Positions 52,628 to 62,018 of a stretch of 64,000 bases of DNA are shown piece by piece. A model generated the notes under the pieces. That model saw only the letters and a list, made by a program, of their open reading frames with translations, was not told the origin of the DNA and searched no databases. Both the position numbers and the translations under genes were made by a program. Each line of letters starts with the position of its first letter. The stretch's first letter is position 1. Origin of the DNA: an uncultured Blautia sp. (GTDB taxonomy: Bacteria > Bacillota > Clostridia > Lachnospirales > Lachnospiraceae); contig CAKRMK010000009.1 in NCBI GenBank assembly GCA_934364795.1, forward strand, positions 1-64,000, given 5' to 3'.

Positions 52628-53476
52628 ATGGAATTTCAGCACGAACTGATTATTCCAAATGAAGGATTTCCCTTCAAAATTTTTTTGTTTGAAGGCGGAC
52701 AGGGAAATTATGAAAGAGAGAAGCACTGGCATACTTCCATTGAGATTTTCGCAGTGCTGAAAGGAAAGCTGACCTTTTTTCTGAATGAAGAAGAGTATCC
52801 TCTGGAAGCCGGTGGACTTATCATTATCAATTCTAACGAAATTCATTCCATTCATGCTCCGGGGAAAAATGAGACAGTAGTTTTGCAGATTCCGCTGAAG
52901 CAGTTTGAGAAATATTTTACTGCCCAGAGATTTATCCGTTTTACCAGTGCAGCCCGTGTGGCAAGAGACAAAAAATCAAAAGCCCCAGATAACCGGAAGC
53001 TTGCTTTTTTTATAGAGGAGCTGTATAAGGTGTACAAATTGAGGGCTGAAGGATGGGAATACCGGACGATGGCTTTGTACTACAATATTTTGTACCTTAT
53101 GGTAAAGGATTACCGTGAGACAGAGGCCGCACAGGAGGAAATTCAGGACAGCCGCCGTCTGGATGCATTGTCAAAAATTACCACCTACATGCGGGAGCAT
53201 TATACCGAGGAACTGAAGCTTTCGGATATGGCATCCCTTTTTGGTTATTCAGATGCATATTTGTCGCGAATGTTCAAAAAATATGCAAAAATCAATTTTA
53301 AGGCGTATTTGCAGGAAATCCGCATGTCTTACGCTTACAGGGAATTGCTGAATACGGAAAAAACCATCAGTCAGATTGCTCTTGACAACGGATTTGCCAG
53401 CAGCCGTGCTTTTTCCAGGGATTTTCAAAAAAAGTACGGGGAACTGCCAAGCAGTTTAAGACAAAGAATGGAATAA
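52628..53476 (+). CDS. AraC-family transcriptional regulator
   Basis: The 282-residue protein has an N-terminal cupin (EKHWHTSIEIFAVLKGKLTFFLNEEEYPLEAGGLIIINSNEIHSIH) and an intact AraC domain (LSDMASLFGYSDAYLSRMFKKYAKINFKAYLQEIR...FASSRAFSRDFQKKYGELPSSLR). The cupin His residues suggest a sugar-sensing pocket. It precedes the DUF4867-isomerase-xylulokinase operon and probably controls it. The ATG at 52628 has AAAGGCGGTGG upstream. Confidence 0.9.
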   Translation: MEFQHELIIPNEGFPFKIFLFEGGQGNYEREKHWHTSIEIFAVLKGKLTFFLNEEEYPLEAGGLIIINSNEIHSIHAPGKNETVVLQIPLKQFEKYFTAQRFIRFTSAARVARDKKSKAPDNRKLAFFIEELYKVYKLRAEGWEYRTMALYYNILYLMVKDYRETEAAQEEIQDSRRLDALSKITTYMREHYTEELKLSDMASLFGYSDAYLSRMFKKYAKINFKAYLQEIRMSYAYRELLNTEKTISQIALDNGFASSRAFSRDFQKKYGELPSSLRQRME

Positions 53477-53521
53477 TAAAAGGTCAAAAAAGTGCTATAG
53501 ATACGACAAGAAAACCGTCGA

Positions 53522-53553
53522 AAAGAATACCGCAGATGTGGTATTCTTTTTTT
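53522..53553 (+). terminator. Terminator after the AraC gene
   Basis: AAAGAATACC (53522-53531) pairs with GGTATTCTTT (53540-53549), followed by T. Confidence 0.9.
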
Positions 53554-53597
53554 ACATCAGGAGAACTGAAAACAACGGTAATAAAAGGAGGTTAAAA

Positions 53598-54215
53598 GTG
53601 AAGATTCAAAAAGTAACAGATCCGGCATTTCGCAGATACGGACAGGTGCTGGAAGGATATGACTTTACAAGCCTTATTAAAGAAATGAAACACACACCGG
53701 TTCCGGAAGACGTAATTTACGTTCCTTCCGTAGAAGAACTGGAAGCACTGGATGTTATGAAGGATTTGCAGAATAAGGGATATGGCGGGCTGCCTATTCA
53801 GATCGGTTACTGCAATGGTCATAACAAGAAATTAAATGCAGTGGAATATCACCGTAATTCCGAGATCAATGTTGCAGTGACAGACTTAGTCCTTCTTATT
53901 GGACACCAGCAGGATATTGAACCAGATCATACATATGACACCTCTAAGATTGAGGCGTTCCTTGTACCTGCAGGAACAGGTATTGAAGTGTATGCAACCA
54001 CACTTCACTATGCGCCATGTCATGTAAATGATGGCGGTTTCCAGTGTGTTGTGGTACTTCCGAAAGGAACCAATACAGAGCTTACCTTCCCTACAGAGAA
54101 AGCTGGTGAGGACAGCCTTATGACTGCCAAGAACAAATGGCTGATTGCCCATGAAGATGCAAAGATCGAAGGTGCATTTAATGGACTGAAGGGTGAGAAT
54201 GTACAGATTGATTAA
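53598..54215 (+). CDS. DUF4867 family protein
   Basis: A 205-residue cupin-like protein (VEYHRNSEINVAVTDLVLLIGHQQDI and LVPAGTGIEVYATTLHYAPCHV contain the probable metal-binding His and Glu). The start is GTG at 53598 with AAAGGAGGT. The family is regularly next to fucose-isomerase-like proteins and sugar kinases and is thought to act in pentose/deoxysugar use. Function not established. Confidence 0.82.
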   Translation: MKIQKVTDPAFRRYGQVLEGYDFTSLIKEMKHTPVPEDVIYVPSVEELEALDVMKDLQNKGYGGLPIQIGYCNGHNKKLNAVEYHRNSEINVAVTDLVLLIGHQQDIEPDHTYDTSKIEAFLVPAGTGIEVYATTLHYAPCHVNDGGFQCVVVLPKGTNTELTFPTEKAGEDSLMTAKNKWLIAHEDAKIEGAFNGLKGENVQID

Positions 54216-54338
54216 GCGAGAATGATTTATAAGGCAAATTCTGAATGACTAAATAATTGTATGTTGTTTTGCAGTGAAGGAATTTGTGAATATTAAGGAT
54301 CTTGAATATCAAAATTTAATAAATGGAGGAATCTAATT

Positions 54339-55820
54339 ATGAACAATATACCAGTAGTAAAACTTGGACTGATCGCAGTAAGCCGTGACTGTTTCCCCAT
54401 TCAGCTTTCCCAGAAGAGACGGGCAGCTATTATGGACGCTTACAAAGGAGAGCTTTATGAATGTCCAGTAACTGTTGAGAATGAGAAGGACATGGAGAAA
54501 GCCTTGGAAGATGTAAACAAAGCAGAGTGTAATGCACTGGTTGTTTTCCTTGGAAACTTTGGACCGGAGACTCCGGAGACACTTATTGCAGAGAGATTTG
54601 ACGGACCTTGCATGTATGTAGCTGCAGCAGAAGGTGACGGCGATATGATCAACGGCAGAGGTGATGCTTACTGTGGTATGCTGAACTGCTCCTACAACTT
54701 AAAGATGCGCCATCTTGAGGCTTACATTCCGGAATACCCGGTTGGAAGAGCTGACGATATTGCCAAGATGATCGCTGACTTTGTACCGATTGCAAGAGCT
54801 GTTATCGGTGTTCGTAGCCTTAAGATTATTACATTTGGACCGCGTCCACAGGACTTCTTTGCATGTAATGCACCAATTAAGGGACTTTACGAACTGGGCG
54901 TTGAGATCGAAGAGAACTCCGAGCTTGACCTTCTGGTTGCTTTCAAAGAGCATGAGAATGATCCTCGTATCCCGGAAGTCTGTGCAGATATGGCAAAAGA
55001 AATGGGCGAGGGCAGATATTATGCTGACCTGAATGAGAAGATGGCACAGTTTGAGCTGACTCTTCTTGACTGGGCAGAGGCTCACAAGGGCGCAAGAAAA
55101 TATGTTGCATTTGCTGATAAATGCTGGCCTGCATTCCCGTCACAGTTTGGATTTGAGCCATGCTATGTAAACAGCCGTCTTGCTTCAAGAGGAATCCCGG
55201 TATCCTGCGAGGTTGATATTTACGGAGCACTTAGCGAGTACATCGGACTTTGTATTTCCAATGATGCAGTTACACTGCTTGATATCAACAACTCTGTTCC
55301 GCAGTACATCTATGATGAAGATATCAAAGGAAAATATGATTATAAACTTACAGATACATTCATGGGCTTCCATTGTGGAAATACTCCTGCATGCAAGATG
55401 TGCGAGTCCAGAGCTGTCAAATACCAGCTTATCCAGCACAGACTTCTTGAGCCAGAAGGATCAGAGCCAGATTTCACAAGAGGAACTCTTGAGGGTGACA
55501 TTGCTGCATCTGATATTACTTTCTATCGTCTGCAGTGCAACTCCGAAGGCGAGCTGGCAGCATATGTAGCAGAAGGTGAGGTTCTGGATGTACCTACAAG
55601 ATCCTTTGGTGGTATTGGTATTTTCGCAATCAGAGAGATGGGAAGATTCTACCGTCACGTTCTGATTGAGGGTAACTACCCGCATCACGGAGCAGTTATG
55701 TTCGGACATTATGGAAAACTCTTCTATGAAGTAGTGAAATTCCTTGGAATCGATGTGAAGAAGATTGGTTACAACCAGCCTGCTGGTGTAAGATATCCTA
55801 CAGAGAATCCATGGGGCTAA
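54339..55820 (+). CDS. L-fucose/L-arabinose isomerase family protein
   Basis: The 493-residue protein resembles the L-fucose isomerase-like fold (VVFLGNFGPETPETL, GDAYCGMLNCSYNLKMR, GIPVSCEVDIYGALSEYIG, MGFHCGNTPACKMC and PHHGAVMFGHYGK). Glu in CEVDIYG and the C-terminal His residues could bind the metal. The Cys pair in CKMCES is unusual for FucI. With the xylulokinase downstream it should convert an aldose to a ketose for phosphorylation. GGAGGA ribosome-binding site. Confidence 0.8.
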   Translation: MNNIPVVKLGLIAVSRDCFPIQLSQKRRAAIMDAYKGELYECPVTVENEKDMEKALEDVNKAECNALVVFLGNFGPETPETLIAERFDGPCMYVAAAEGDGDMINGRGDAYCGMLNCSYNLKMRHLEAYIPEYPVGRADDIAKMIADFVPIARAVIGVRSLKIITFGPRPQDFFACNAPIKGLYELGVEIEENSELDLLVAFKEHENDPRIPEVCADMAKEMGEGRYYADLNEKMAQFELTLLDWAEAHKGARKYVAFADKCWPAFPSQFGFEPCYVNSRLASRGIPVSCEVDIYGALSEYIGLCISNDAVTLLDINNSVPQYIYDEDIKGKYDYKLTDTFMGFHCGNTPACKMCESRAVKYQLIQHRLLEPEGSEPDFTRGTLEGDIAASDITFYRLQCNSEGELAAYVAEGEVLDVPTRSFGGIGIFAIREMGRFYRHVLIEGNYPHHGAVMFGHYGKLFYEVVKFLGIDVKKIGYNQPAGVRYPTENPWG

Positions 55821-55893
55821 AATGTACCCCAGAAGCATTCCTGCGATCTGTACAGGAATGGTTTAAATAGAAATATATAGGCGTAGTCATAAC

Positions 55894-55920
55894 GGCCGTA
55901 CCACTTTATGCGGTACGGCC
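55894..55920 (+). terminator. Intercistronic stem-loop before xylulokinase
   Basis: GGCCGTACC (55894-55902) and GGTACGGCC (55912-55920) are exact complements; no T run beyond TGTTTA. Probably an attenuator or processing site. Confidence 0.65.
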
Positions 55921-55951
55921 TGTTTACTTTCGTAAAGCAAGGAGGAAAAAA

Positions 55952-57412
55952 ATGTATTTTATCGGTGTTGATCTTGGTACATCAGCAGTGAAGCTTCTGC
56001 TGATGGAAGAATCAGGAAAAATCTGTAATATTGTATCCAAAGAATATCCTTTATTTTTCCCGCATCCAGGCTGGTCAGAACAAAATCCTGAGGACTGGTA
56101 TACACAGAGTATGGCAGGAATGAAAGAGCTGACAGAGGGAATTGACCGCTCTAAGGTTGCCGGAATCAGCTTTGGCGGACAGATGCACGGACTTGTAACG
56201 CTGGACGATCAGGACCAGGTAATCCGCCCTGCAATTCTCTGGAACGACGGACGTACTTCAGAGGAAACTGATTACCTGAATAACGTGATCGGAAAAGACA
56301 AACTTTCCCAGTACACAGCTAATATTGCATTTGCAGGTTTCACAGCTCCGAAGATCCTGTGGATGAAGAAAAATGAGCCGGAGAAATTTGCAAAAGTTGT
56401 GAAGATCATGCTTCCCAAGGATTATCTTGCTTACCGTTTAAGCGGATCCTTCTGCACAGATGTTTCGGATGCATCCGGTATGCTTCTTCTTGATGTAAAG
56501 AACCGCTGCTGGTCCAAAGAAATGATGGAAATTTGTGGCGTGAAAGAAGAGCAGCTTCCAAAGGTTTATGAGAGCTGGGAAGTTGTTGGAACATTAAAGC
56601 CAGAAGTTGCAAAAGAACTTGGCTTCTCTGAAAATGTAAAGGTTATTGCAGGTGCAGGAGATAATGCGGCAGCTGCGGTTGGAACAGGAACTGTTGGTGA
56701 CGGACAGTGTAACATTTCTCTTGGAACCTCCGGAACCGTTTTCATTTCCAGCAAGAACTTTGGCGTGGATGAAAATAATGCACTTCATTCTTTCTGCCAT
56801 GCAGATGGAAGCTATCACCTTATGGGATGCATGTTAAGTGCGGCTTCCTGTAACAAATGGTGGGCAGAAGAGATTCTTGGAACAAAGGATTTCGCAGCAG
56901 AGCAGGCACCTATTACAAAGCTGGGAGAAAATCATGTATTCTTCCTTCCATATCTGATGGGAGAGCGTTCTCCGCATAATGATCCGGATGCAAGAGGAGT
57001 ATTTTTCGGCATGTCCATGGATACTTCAAGAGCAGATATGACACAGGCTGTCCTGGAAGGCGTTGCCTTTGCACTTCGTGATTCCCTTGAGGTTGCAAAA
57101 AGCCTTGGTATTAAGATTGAGCGCACCAAGATCTGCGGCGGCGGTGCAAAGAGCCCGCTCTGGAAAAAGATTATTGCAAATGTAATGAATATCAAAGTGG
57201 ATGTTCTGGAAGTGGAAGAGGGTCCGTCTCTTGGTGGTGCTATGCTGGCAGCAGTTGGCTGCGGTGTTTACCCGGATGTTGAGACTGCTGGCAAAAAGCT
57301 TGCCAAGGTAGTGGATACGGTAGAACCTACTCCGGAGCTTGCTGCGAAGTATGAAGAGAGATACCAGAAATTCAGACAGTTATATCCGGTTATGAAACCA
57401 CTTTTTAAATAG
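55952..57412 (+). CDS. xylB: Xylulokinase
   Basis: The 486-residue FGGY kinase has GVDLGTSAVKLLLMEE (phosphate 1), GISFGGQMHGLVTLD with the xylulose-binding QMHG, catalytic Asp in WNDGRT...AGAGDNAAAAVG and the FGGY signature ICGGGAKSPLWKKIIANVM. It phosphorylates D-xylulose to xylulose 5-phosphate. The stop overlaps the converging HAD gene by 8 bases. Confidence 0.93.
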   Translation: MYFIGVDLGTSAVKLLLMEESGKICNIVSKEYPLFFPHPGWSEQNPEDWYTQSMAGMKELTEGIDRSKVAGISFGGQMHGLVTLDDQDQVIRPAILWNDGRTSEETDYLNNVIGKDKLSQYTANIAFAGFTAPKILWMKKNEPEKFAKVVKIMLPKDYLAYRLSGSFCTDVSDASGMLLLDVKNRCWSKEMMEICGVKEEQLPKVYESWEVVGTLKPEVAKELGFSENVKVIAGAGDNAAAAVGTGTVGDGQCNISLGTSGTVFISSKNFGVDENNALHSFCHADGSYHLMGCMLSAASCNKWWAEEILGTKDFAAEQAPITKLGENHVFFLPYLMGERSPHNDPDARGVFFGMSMDTSRADMTQAVLEGVAFALRDSLEVAKSLGIKIERTKICGGGAKSPLWKKIIANVMNIKVDVLEVEEGPSLGGAMLAAVGCGVYPDVETAGKKLAKVVDTVEPTPELAAKYEERYQKFRQLYPVMKPLFK

Positions 57413-58214
57413 GCTTTAGAACAAATTTCTCCAGAATTTCTGCAACCCCGTCCTGATTATTGGTACGGCCTGTAACATAGTCGGCACATTTTTTTACCCC
57501 ATCCGGAGCGTTCGCCATGGCGACTCCAAGTGCGGCATGTGAAATCATGGAGAGGTCATTGAAACCATCTCCAATAGCAATGGTTTCAGAAGAAGAAAAG
57601 TCATAGAGCTGGCCAATCCGGTCTATGGCTGCAGCTTTGGAAACATTGCTGTTAAAAAATTCCAGATAAAAGGGTTTGGAAGTACAAAAAGTTACATTAT
57701 GAAAAGGAGATGTTTCGGACATCTCTTTTTCTATGCGATGAATTTTTTCTGTGTCATCATACCACAGAATTTTGGTAACGCCCTGACGAAGAAGCTGTTC
57801 TATAGAAGGCAACAGAAGTGGTGTTACCTTTGTGGCCTGGCTGTATTCAAAAATCCGGTCATTCAGCTGGTTTCCGTACAGTTTATTGTCGGACCAGATG
57901 CACATGGTAGTGTTGTAGCGGATACCTGCTTCCAGAATTTTGCGGGCATCTTCCGGCTCCAGCTCCTGGCGGTACAGGACTGCGCCTGTGGCTGAATCAA
58001 GGATCATTGCGCCGTTATAAGTAATGACAGGACCAGATATGTCAAGCTGCTTCTGGTAACGTTCTACGCCCTGGTAGGGACGTCCTGTGCATATGGAAAA
58101 AATAAGTCCGCCGGAAACTGCACGGCGGATCACATCAACAGTGTGAGAGGTGATTTCATTAGAATCATTTAATAAAGTGCCGTCCATATCAGCGGCTGCA
58201 AACTTATAGTTCAT
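57405..58214 (-). CDS. HAD-superfamily Cof-type phosphatase
   Basis: The 269-residue protein has HAD motif I ADMDGTLLN, motif II CTGRP, a type IIB cap (residues 80-190) and motif III/IV IAIGDGFNDLSMI. It dephosphorylates sugar phosphates or nucleotides in the cytoplasm. The ATG at 58214 follows AGGAGG; the longer frame to 58271 has none. Confidence 0.9.
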   Translation of the reverse strand: MNYKFAAADMDGTLLNDSNEITSHTVDVIRRAVSGGLIFSICTGRPYQGVERYQKQLDISGPVITYNGAMILDSATGAVLYRQELEPEDARKILEAGIRYNTTMCIWSDNKLYGNQLNDRIFEYSQATKVTPLLLPSIEQLLRQGVTKILWYDDTEKIHRIEKEMSETSPFHNVTFCTSKPFYLEFFNSNVSKAAAIDRIGQLYDFSSSETIAIGDGFNDLSMISHAALGVAMANAPDGVKKCADYVTGRTNNQDGVAEILEKFVLKPI

Positions 58215-58304
58215 GTTGGGGAGCCTCCTGTTCTGTAAAACGATTATACAATGTAAAAAGGGGGAATTCAACTATTTTGAACAGTCCTGCTGAGCAGGGG
58301 TGAG

Positions 58305-58402
58305 TACTGGGATAGAAAGGTAGATGTTGCCTGAGAGGACCCGCCGCAGGAGGAGAATCCTGCAATCGGAATGGTTACTGTTCGCTCCATTTACAGCAAT
58401 AC
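58305..58402 (+). repeat. Repeat family C, copy C2
   Basis: GATAGAAAGGTAGATGTTGCC...ACCCGCCGCAGG with hairpin GCAGGA-GGAGA-ATCCTGC parallels C1 at 27761. It continues GGTTACTGTTCGCTCC; a related GTTGCTGTTCAGAGCGTGAG occurs at 52492. Confidence 0.6.
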
Positions 58403-58449
58403 GGAATCTTATTTATGCAAGAAAATTAAATCAAAAATGTTGACAATAT

Positions 58450-58656
58450 ATGGATCAAATACTGGAAGTCAGGCACAGATCCCCGGAAGAAGAGCGGGAT
58501 TTGTGCCTGAAGCTGCTGGAGACAGGGGATACACAATATTCCAGAGCATTTGCCCATACCTATCTGGCAGACGCTTTTCATTCTATGGGAATGCCGGAAA
58601 AAGCCATAGAAGAATATCATGCGGCTATGGATCTGATCGGAAGCAATATTCTGTGA
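58450..58656 (+). pseudogene. Remnant of a TPR-containing protein
   Basis: The 68-codon frame SPEEERDLCLKLLETGDTQYSRAFAHTYLADAFHSMGMPEKAIEEYHAAMDLIG contains one tetratricopeptide-like unit. It resembles the start of the TPR-GGDEF proteins common in Lachnospiraceae, of which the rest is missing. No ribosome-binding site. Flanked by repeat C2 and the purC leader. Confidence 0.5.
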
Positions 58657-58850
58657 AGATTCACATGGATTGTGCAAAAAGAAGCTGTGATTTTGGCAAT
58701 TAGGAGAATTGTTTTTTGAACTGTAAAATGATAAAATAATCAGGTGTTGTGATTGGAAAATAAAGGGTAAAATAACCGCCGTTTAACAGCTGTTATGAAT
58801 GTTTTCCAACAGATAAAATTAAAAAAAGAAAAGTGACGAGGTGTAAAGCT

Positions 58851-59723
58851 ATGCAGGAAATGAAGCCAGTTAAAGAAGGCAAAGTACGCGAGATTTACGA
58901 CAACGGAGACAGCCTGATCATGGTTGCAACAGACCGTATCAGCTGTTTTGATGTGATCCTGAACAACGAAGTGACTAAGAAGGGCACTGTCCTTACACAG
59001 ATGTCCAAGTTCTGGTTTGATATGACCCAGGACATCCTGCCAAACCACATGCTTTCTGTTGATGTCAAAGATATGCCGGAGTTTTTCCAGCAGGACAAAT
59101 TTGATGGAAACAGCATGATGTGCCGCAAGCTGGACATGATTCCGGTTGAGTGTATCGTTCGTGGATATATTACCGGAAGCGGCTGGGCAAGCTATCAGAA
59201 GGACGGCACAGTCTGCGGTATCACTCTTCCGGAGGGACTGAAGGAATCCGACAAGCTGCCGGAGCCAATCTACACACCTTCTACCAAGGCTGAGATCGGG
59301 GATCATGACGAGAATATTTCTTTTGAGCAGAGTGTTACTCATCTTGAGAAATATTATCCGGGACATGGTCAGGAATATGCCGAGAAGATTCGTGATTACA
59401 CCATCGCATTATATAAAAAGTGTGCAGAGTATGCACTTAGCAAGGGCATTATCATTGCAGATACCAAGTTTGAGTTTGGTCTGGATGAGAATGGAAATAT
59501 TGTGCTGGGTGATGAAATGCTTACACCGGACAGCTCCAGATTCTGGCCGGCTGACGGATATGAGCCAGGACATGGCCAGCCGTCCTTTGATAAACAGTTT
59601 GCCCGTGACTGGCTGAAGGCTAATCCGGACAATGACTGGACACTTCCACAGGAAATTGTAGACAAGACTATTTCCAAATATCTGCAGGCATATGAGATGC
59701 TTACAGGAGAGAAGCTGAAATAA
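58851..59723 (+). CDS. purC: Phosphoribosylaminoimidazole-succinocarboxamide synthase
   Basis: The 290-residue SAICAR synthetase has KEGKVREIYDNGDSLIMVATDRISCFDVIL at the start, ECIVRGYITGSGWASYQKDGTVCG, and LGDEMLTPDSSRFWP near the end, all PurC hallmarks. It joins CAIR and aspartate with ATP in purine synthesis. The ATG at 58851 has GAGGTG upstream. It stands alone rather than in a pur operon. Confidence 0.96.
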   Translation: MQEMKPVKEGKVREIYDNGDSLIMVATDRISCFDVILNNEVTKKGTVLTQMSKFWFDMTQDILPNHMLSVDVKDMPEFFQQDKFDGNSMMCRKLDMIPVECIVRGYITGSGWASYQKDGTVCGITLPEGLKESDKLPEPIYTPSTKAEIGDHDENISFEQSVTHLEKYYPGHGQEYAEKIRDYTIALYKKCAEYALSKGIIIADTKFEFGLDENGNIVLGDEMLTPDSSRFWPADGYEPGHGQPSFDKQFARDWLKANPDNDWTLPQEIVDKTISKYLQAYEMLTGEKLK

Positions 59724-59755
59724 GGAATTACATATAATTGTTTTGCTGCGAAGCA

Positions 59756-59811
59756 AAAAGCGGAAACCGCTTAACCATATTACGTGGTGATGTGCGGTTT
59801 CCGCTTTTTTA
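59756..59811 (+). terminator. Terminator after purC
   Basis: AAAAGCGGAAACCGC (59756-59770) pairs with GCGGTTTCCGCTTTT (59794-59808), ending in T. Confidence 0.92.
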
Positions 59812-59815
59812 TGTA

Positions 59816-59892
59816 TTAGAGCGTGTTTAAAAAAGGCTTTCTGCAAGATGCATGTCACAATTTGTAGAAAGCCTTTTGGAGGCATGCTCTAC
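59816..59892. repeat. Repeat family A, full copy A8
   Basis: The best copy: TTAGAGCGTGTTTAAAAAAG at one end, AGGCATGCTCTA at the other, inner complementary blocks GGCTTTCTGCAAGATGCATG and its partner containing CACAATTTGTAGAAAGCC. It can fold end to end as a hairpin. Confidence 0.85.
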
Positions 59893-59903
59893 ATATTAAT
59901 TTT

Positions 59904-61589
59904 TTAGAACAGTCCTGTAATCTTACCAGTCTCGTCTACATCAATCTTCTCTGCAGCCGGAACTTTCGGAAGACCTGGCATGGTCATGATCTCTCCTGTA
60001 AGAGCTACGATGAAGCCTGCACCAGCAGAAATCTTCAGGTTACGTACAGTAACTTCGAAGTCTGTAGGAGCGCCAAGCTTGGTCTGGTCATCTGTTAAGC
60101 TATACTGTGTCTTAGCTACGCAGATCGGGCAGTTGCCAAATCCAAGAGCTTCAAGCTGTTTTGCCTGTTTCTGTGCATTGGCTGTAAGAACAACTTTCTT
60201 TCCACCATAAATCTTCTGAACGATCTGGTTCAGTTTGTCCTCGATGGAACCTTCCAGTTCGTATGAATATGTGAAATCGTTAGGCTCTTCAACAAGACGG
60301 ATAACTTCCTCAGCTAACTTCTTGCCGCCTTCGCCGCCTTTTGCCCATACTTCAGAAAGAGCAACGTTAACGCCAAGTTCTTTACATTTTGCTTCTACAA
60401 GATCAAGCTCTGCCTTGGTATCTGTCGGGAATGCATTGATGGCAACAACACATGGAAGCTTGTAAACGTTTTTAATGTTGCTTACGTGTTTCAGAAGGTT
60501 CGGAAGACCTTTCTCAAGAGCTTCAAGGTTCTCATTGTTAAGGTCAGCCTTTGCAACACCGCCGTTGTATTTCAGCGCACGGACTGTGGCAACAATAACA
60601 ACTGCGTTTGGATGAAGGCCAGCCATACGGCACTTGATATCAAGGAATTTCTCTGCTCCAAGGTCAGCACCGAATCCTGCTTCTGTGATTGTATAATCAG
60701 CAAGCTTCAAAGACATCTTAGTTGCTGTTACGGAGTTACATCCATGTGCAATATTTGCAAATGGTCCGCCGTGAACGATTGCCGGAACATGCTCTAATGT
60801 CTGAACCAGGTTTGGTTTCAGGGCATCTTTCAGAAGTGCTGTCATAGCACCCTCTGCGTGAAGGTCACCTGCTGTAACAGGTTTCTGCTCTGATGGTTTG
60901 CCATATGTATAACCGATAATCATTCTTGCAAGTCTCTTCTTCAGGTCTGTAATATCACTTGCAAGGCAAAGAACTGCCATAATCTCGGATGCAACAGTGA
61001 TGTCATAGCCATCTTCACGAGGCATACCATTTGTTCTTCCGCCAAGGCCGTCTACTACATTACGAAGCTGACGGTCGTTCATGTCCACACATCTTCTCCA
61101 TGTGATCTTACGTGGGTCGATGTTAAGAGCGTTGCCCTGGAAAATGTGGTTGTCGATCATAGCTGCAAGAAGGTTGTTAGCTGCGCCGATTGCGTGGAAG
61201 TCACCTGTGAAATGAAGGTTGATGTCTTCCATTGGAACAACCTGTGCATATCCACCACCTGCTGCACCGCCTTTTACTCCGAATACCGGTCCAAGGGATG
61301 GCTCACGAAGAGCTACCATAACCTTCTTGCCCATCTGCTGCATGGCATCTGCAAGACCAACAGTAGTAGTGGTTTTTCCTTCTCCTGCAGGAGTCGGGTT
61401 GATAGCAGTAACCAGGATCAGTTTGCCATCTTCTTTGTCTGTCTCTTTTAACAGATTGTAGTCAATTTTTGCTTTGTACTTACCGTACTGCTCCAGATAT
61501 TTGTCATCAATACCTGCTTTTGCTGCAATCTCGGTAATTGGTTTCATTTCGCATTCCTGTGCAATTTCGATGTCACTTTTAAACCCCAT
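59904..61589 (-). CDS. fhs: Formate-tetrahydrofolate ligase
   Basis: The 561-residue enzyme has the P-loop [14 protein letters not shown] near residue 65, [40 protein letters not shown] and the C-terminal [15 protein letters not shown]. It activates formate with ATP onto tetrahydrofolate, the entry of the methyl branch of the Wood-Ljungdahl pathway and of one-carbon metabolism. Length normal. Controlled by the ZTP riboswitch upstream. Confidence 0.97.
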   Translation of the reverse strand: MGFKSDIEIAQECEMKPITEIAAKAGIDDKYLEQYGKYKAKIDYNLLKETDKEDGKLILVTAINPTPAGEGKTTTTVGLADAMQQMGKKVMVALREPSLGPVFGVKGGAAGGGYAQVVPMEDINLHFTGDFHAIGAANNLLAAMIDNHIFQGNALNIDPRKITWRRCVDMNDRQLRNVVDGLGGRTNGMPREDGYDITVASEIMAVLCLASDITDLKKRLARMIIGYTYGKPSEQKPVTAGDLHAEGAMTALLKDALKPNLVQTLEHVPAIVHGGPFANIAHGCNSVTATKMSLKLADYTITEAGFGADLGAEKFLDIKCRMAGLHPNAVVIVATVRALKYNGGVAKADLNNENLEALEKGLPNLLKHVSNIKNVYKLPCVVAINAFPTDTKAELDLVEAKCKELGVNVALSEVWAKGGEGGKKLAEEVIRLVEEPNDFTYSYELEGSIEDKLNQIVQKIYGGKKVVLTANAQKQAKQLEALGFGNCPICVAKTQYSLTDDQTKLGAPTDFEVTVRNLKISAGAGFIVALTGEIMTMPGLPKVPAAEKIDVDETGKITGLF

Positions 61590-61637
61590 AATAAAAGCTC
61601 CTTTCGTTGTGTAAGATTAAATGGTTTGCCCTCCGGT

Positions 61638-61674
61638 AAAAAAAGGGCAGTATCTGATGGTTCAAATACTGCCC
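61638..61674 (-). terminator. Terminator of the ZTP riboswitch
   Basis: On the minus strand GGGCAGTATTTGA (from 61674) pairs with TCAGATACTGCCC, followed by seven T. The stem begins with the GGGCA that is also the conserved 3' end of the riboswitch, so the two structures exclude each other. Confidence 0.85.
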
Positions 61675-61745
61675 AGACGGTCGGCCTTGATCTGCTTCCG
61701 AAGTCCCTGTGGTAAACTCCACGATCCGTCAGTATTCAGAAGCTT
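61672..61745 (-). promoter_or_regulatory. ZTP (pfl-type) riboswitch upstream of fhs
   Basis: Minus-strand sequence contains GGATCGTGGAG, CCACAGGGAC and the strongly conserved end GGCCGACCGTCTGGGCA of pfl/ZTP riboswitches. Position, downstream terminator and fhs target agree with known examples. ZTP accumulation signals folate shortage and should switch fhs on. Confidence 0.85.
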
Positions 61746-61761
61746 TTCAATTGATGTGTTA

Positions 61762-61790
61762 ATTGTATCATCAAAAAAACATTTTGTCAA
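61762..61790 (-). promoter_or_regulatory. fhs promoter
   Basis: On the minus strand TTGACA (complement of 61785-61790), 17 bp, TACAAT (complement of 61762-61767). The riboswitch begins about 15 bases downstream. From 61791 to 62018 only AT-rich sequence is seen apart from the GAGAAGAAAGG ribosome-binding site of the next gene. Confidence 0.85.
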
Positions 61791-62018
61791 GAAAATAACA
61801 AACGACATTATTATCAAAAAACATAAAGCATATTTGTATAAAATAACAAAAATTCTGAAATGCTTCATAAAAATTTTATGACTGGGATAGTTGCGTATGC
61901 GGGCAAGTATTGCTAGAATATAGGATGACATGAGTATTACAGAATGTGAATTTCAATAGATATTTTAAATAGGAAACTAAGATATATTAGAAAAGAGAAG
62001 AAAGGTTGAATAAATCAG

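Noticed and set aside
58371..58703. A 110-codon plus-strand frame overlapping the TPR remnant
   Set aside because: It runs through repeat family C and overlaps the TPR-like frame in another phase, with no coding features.
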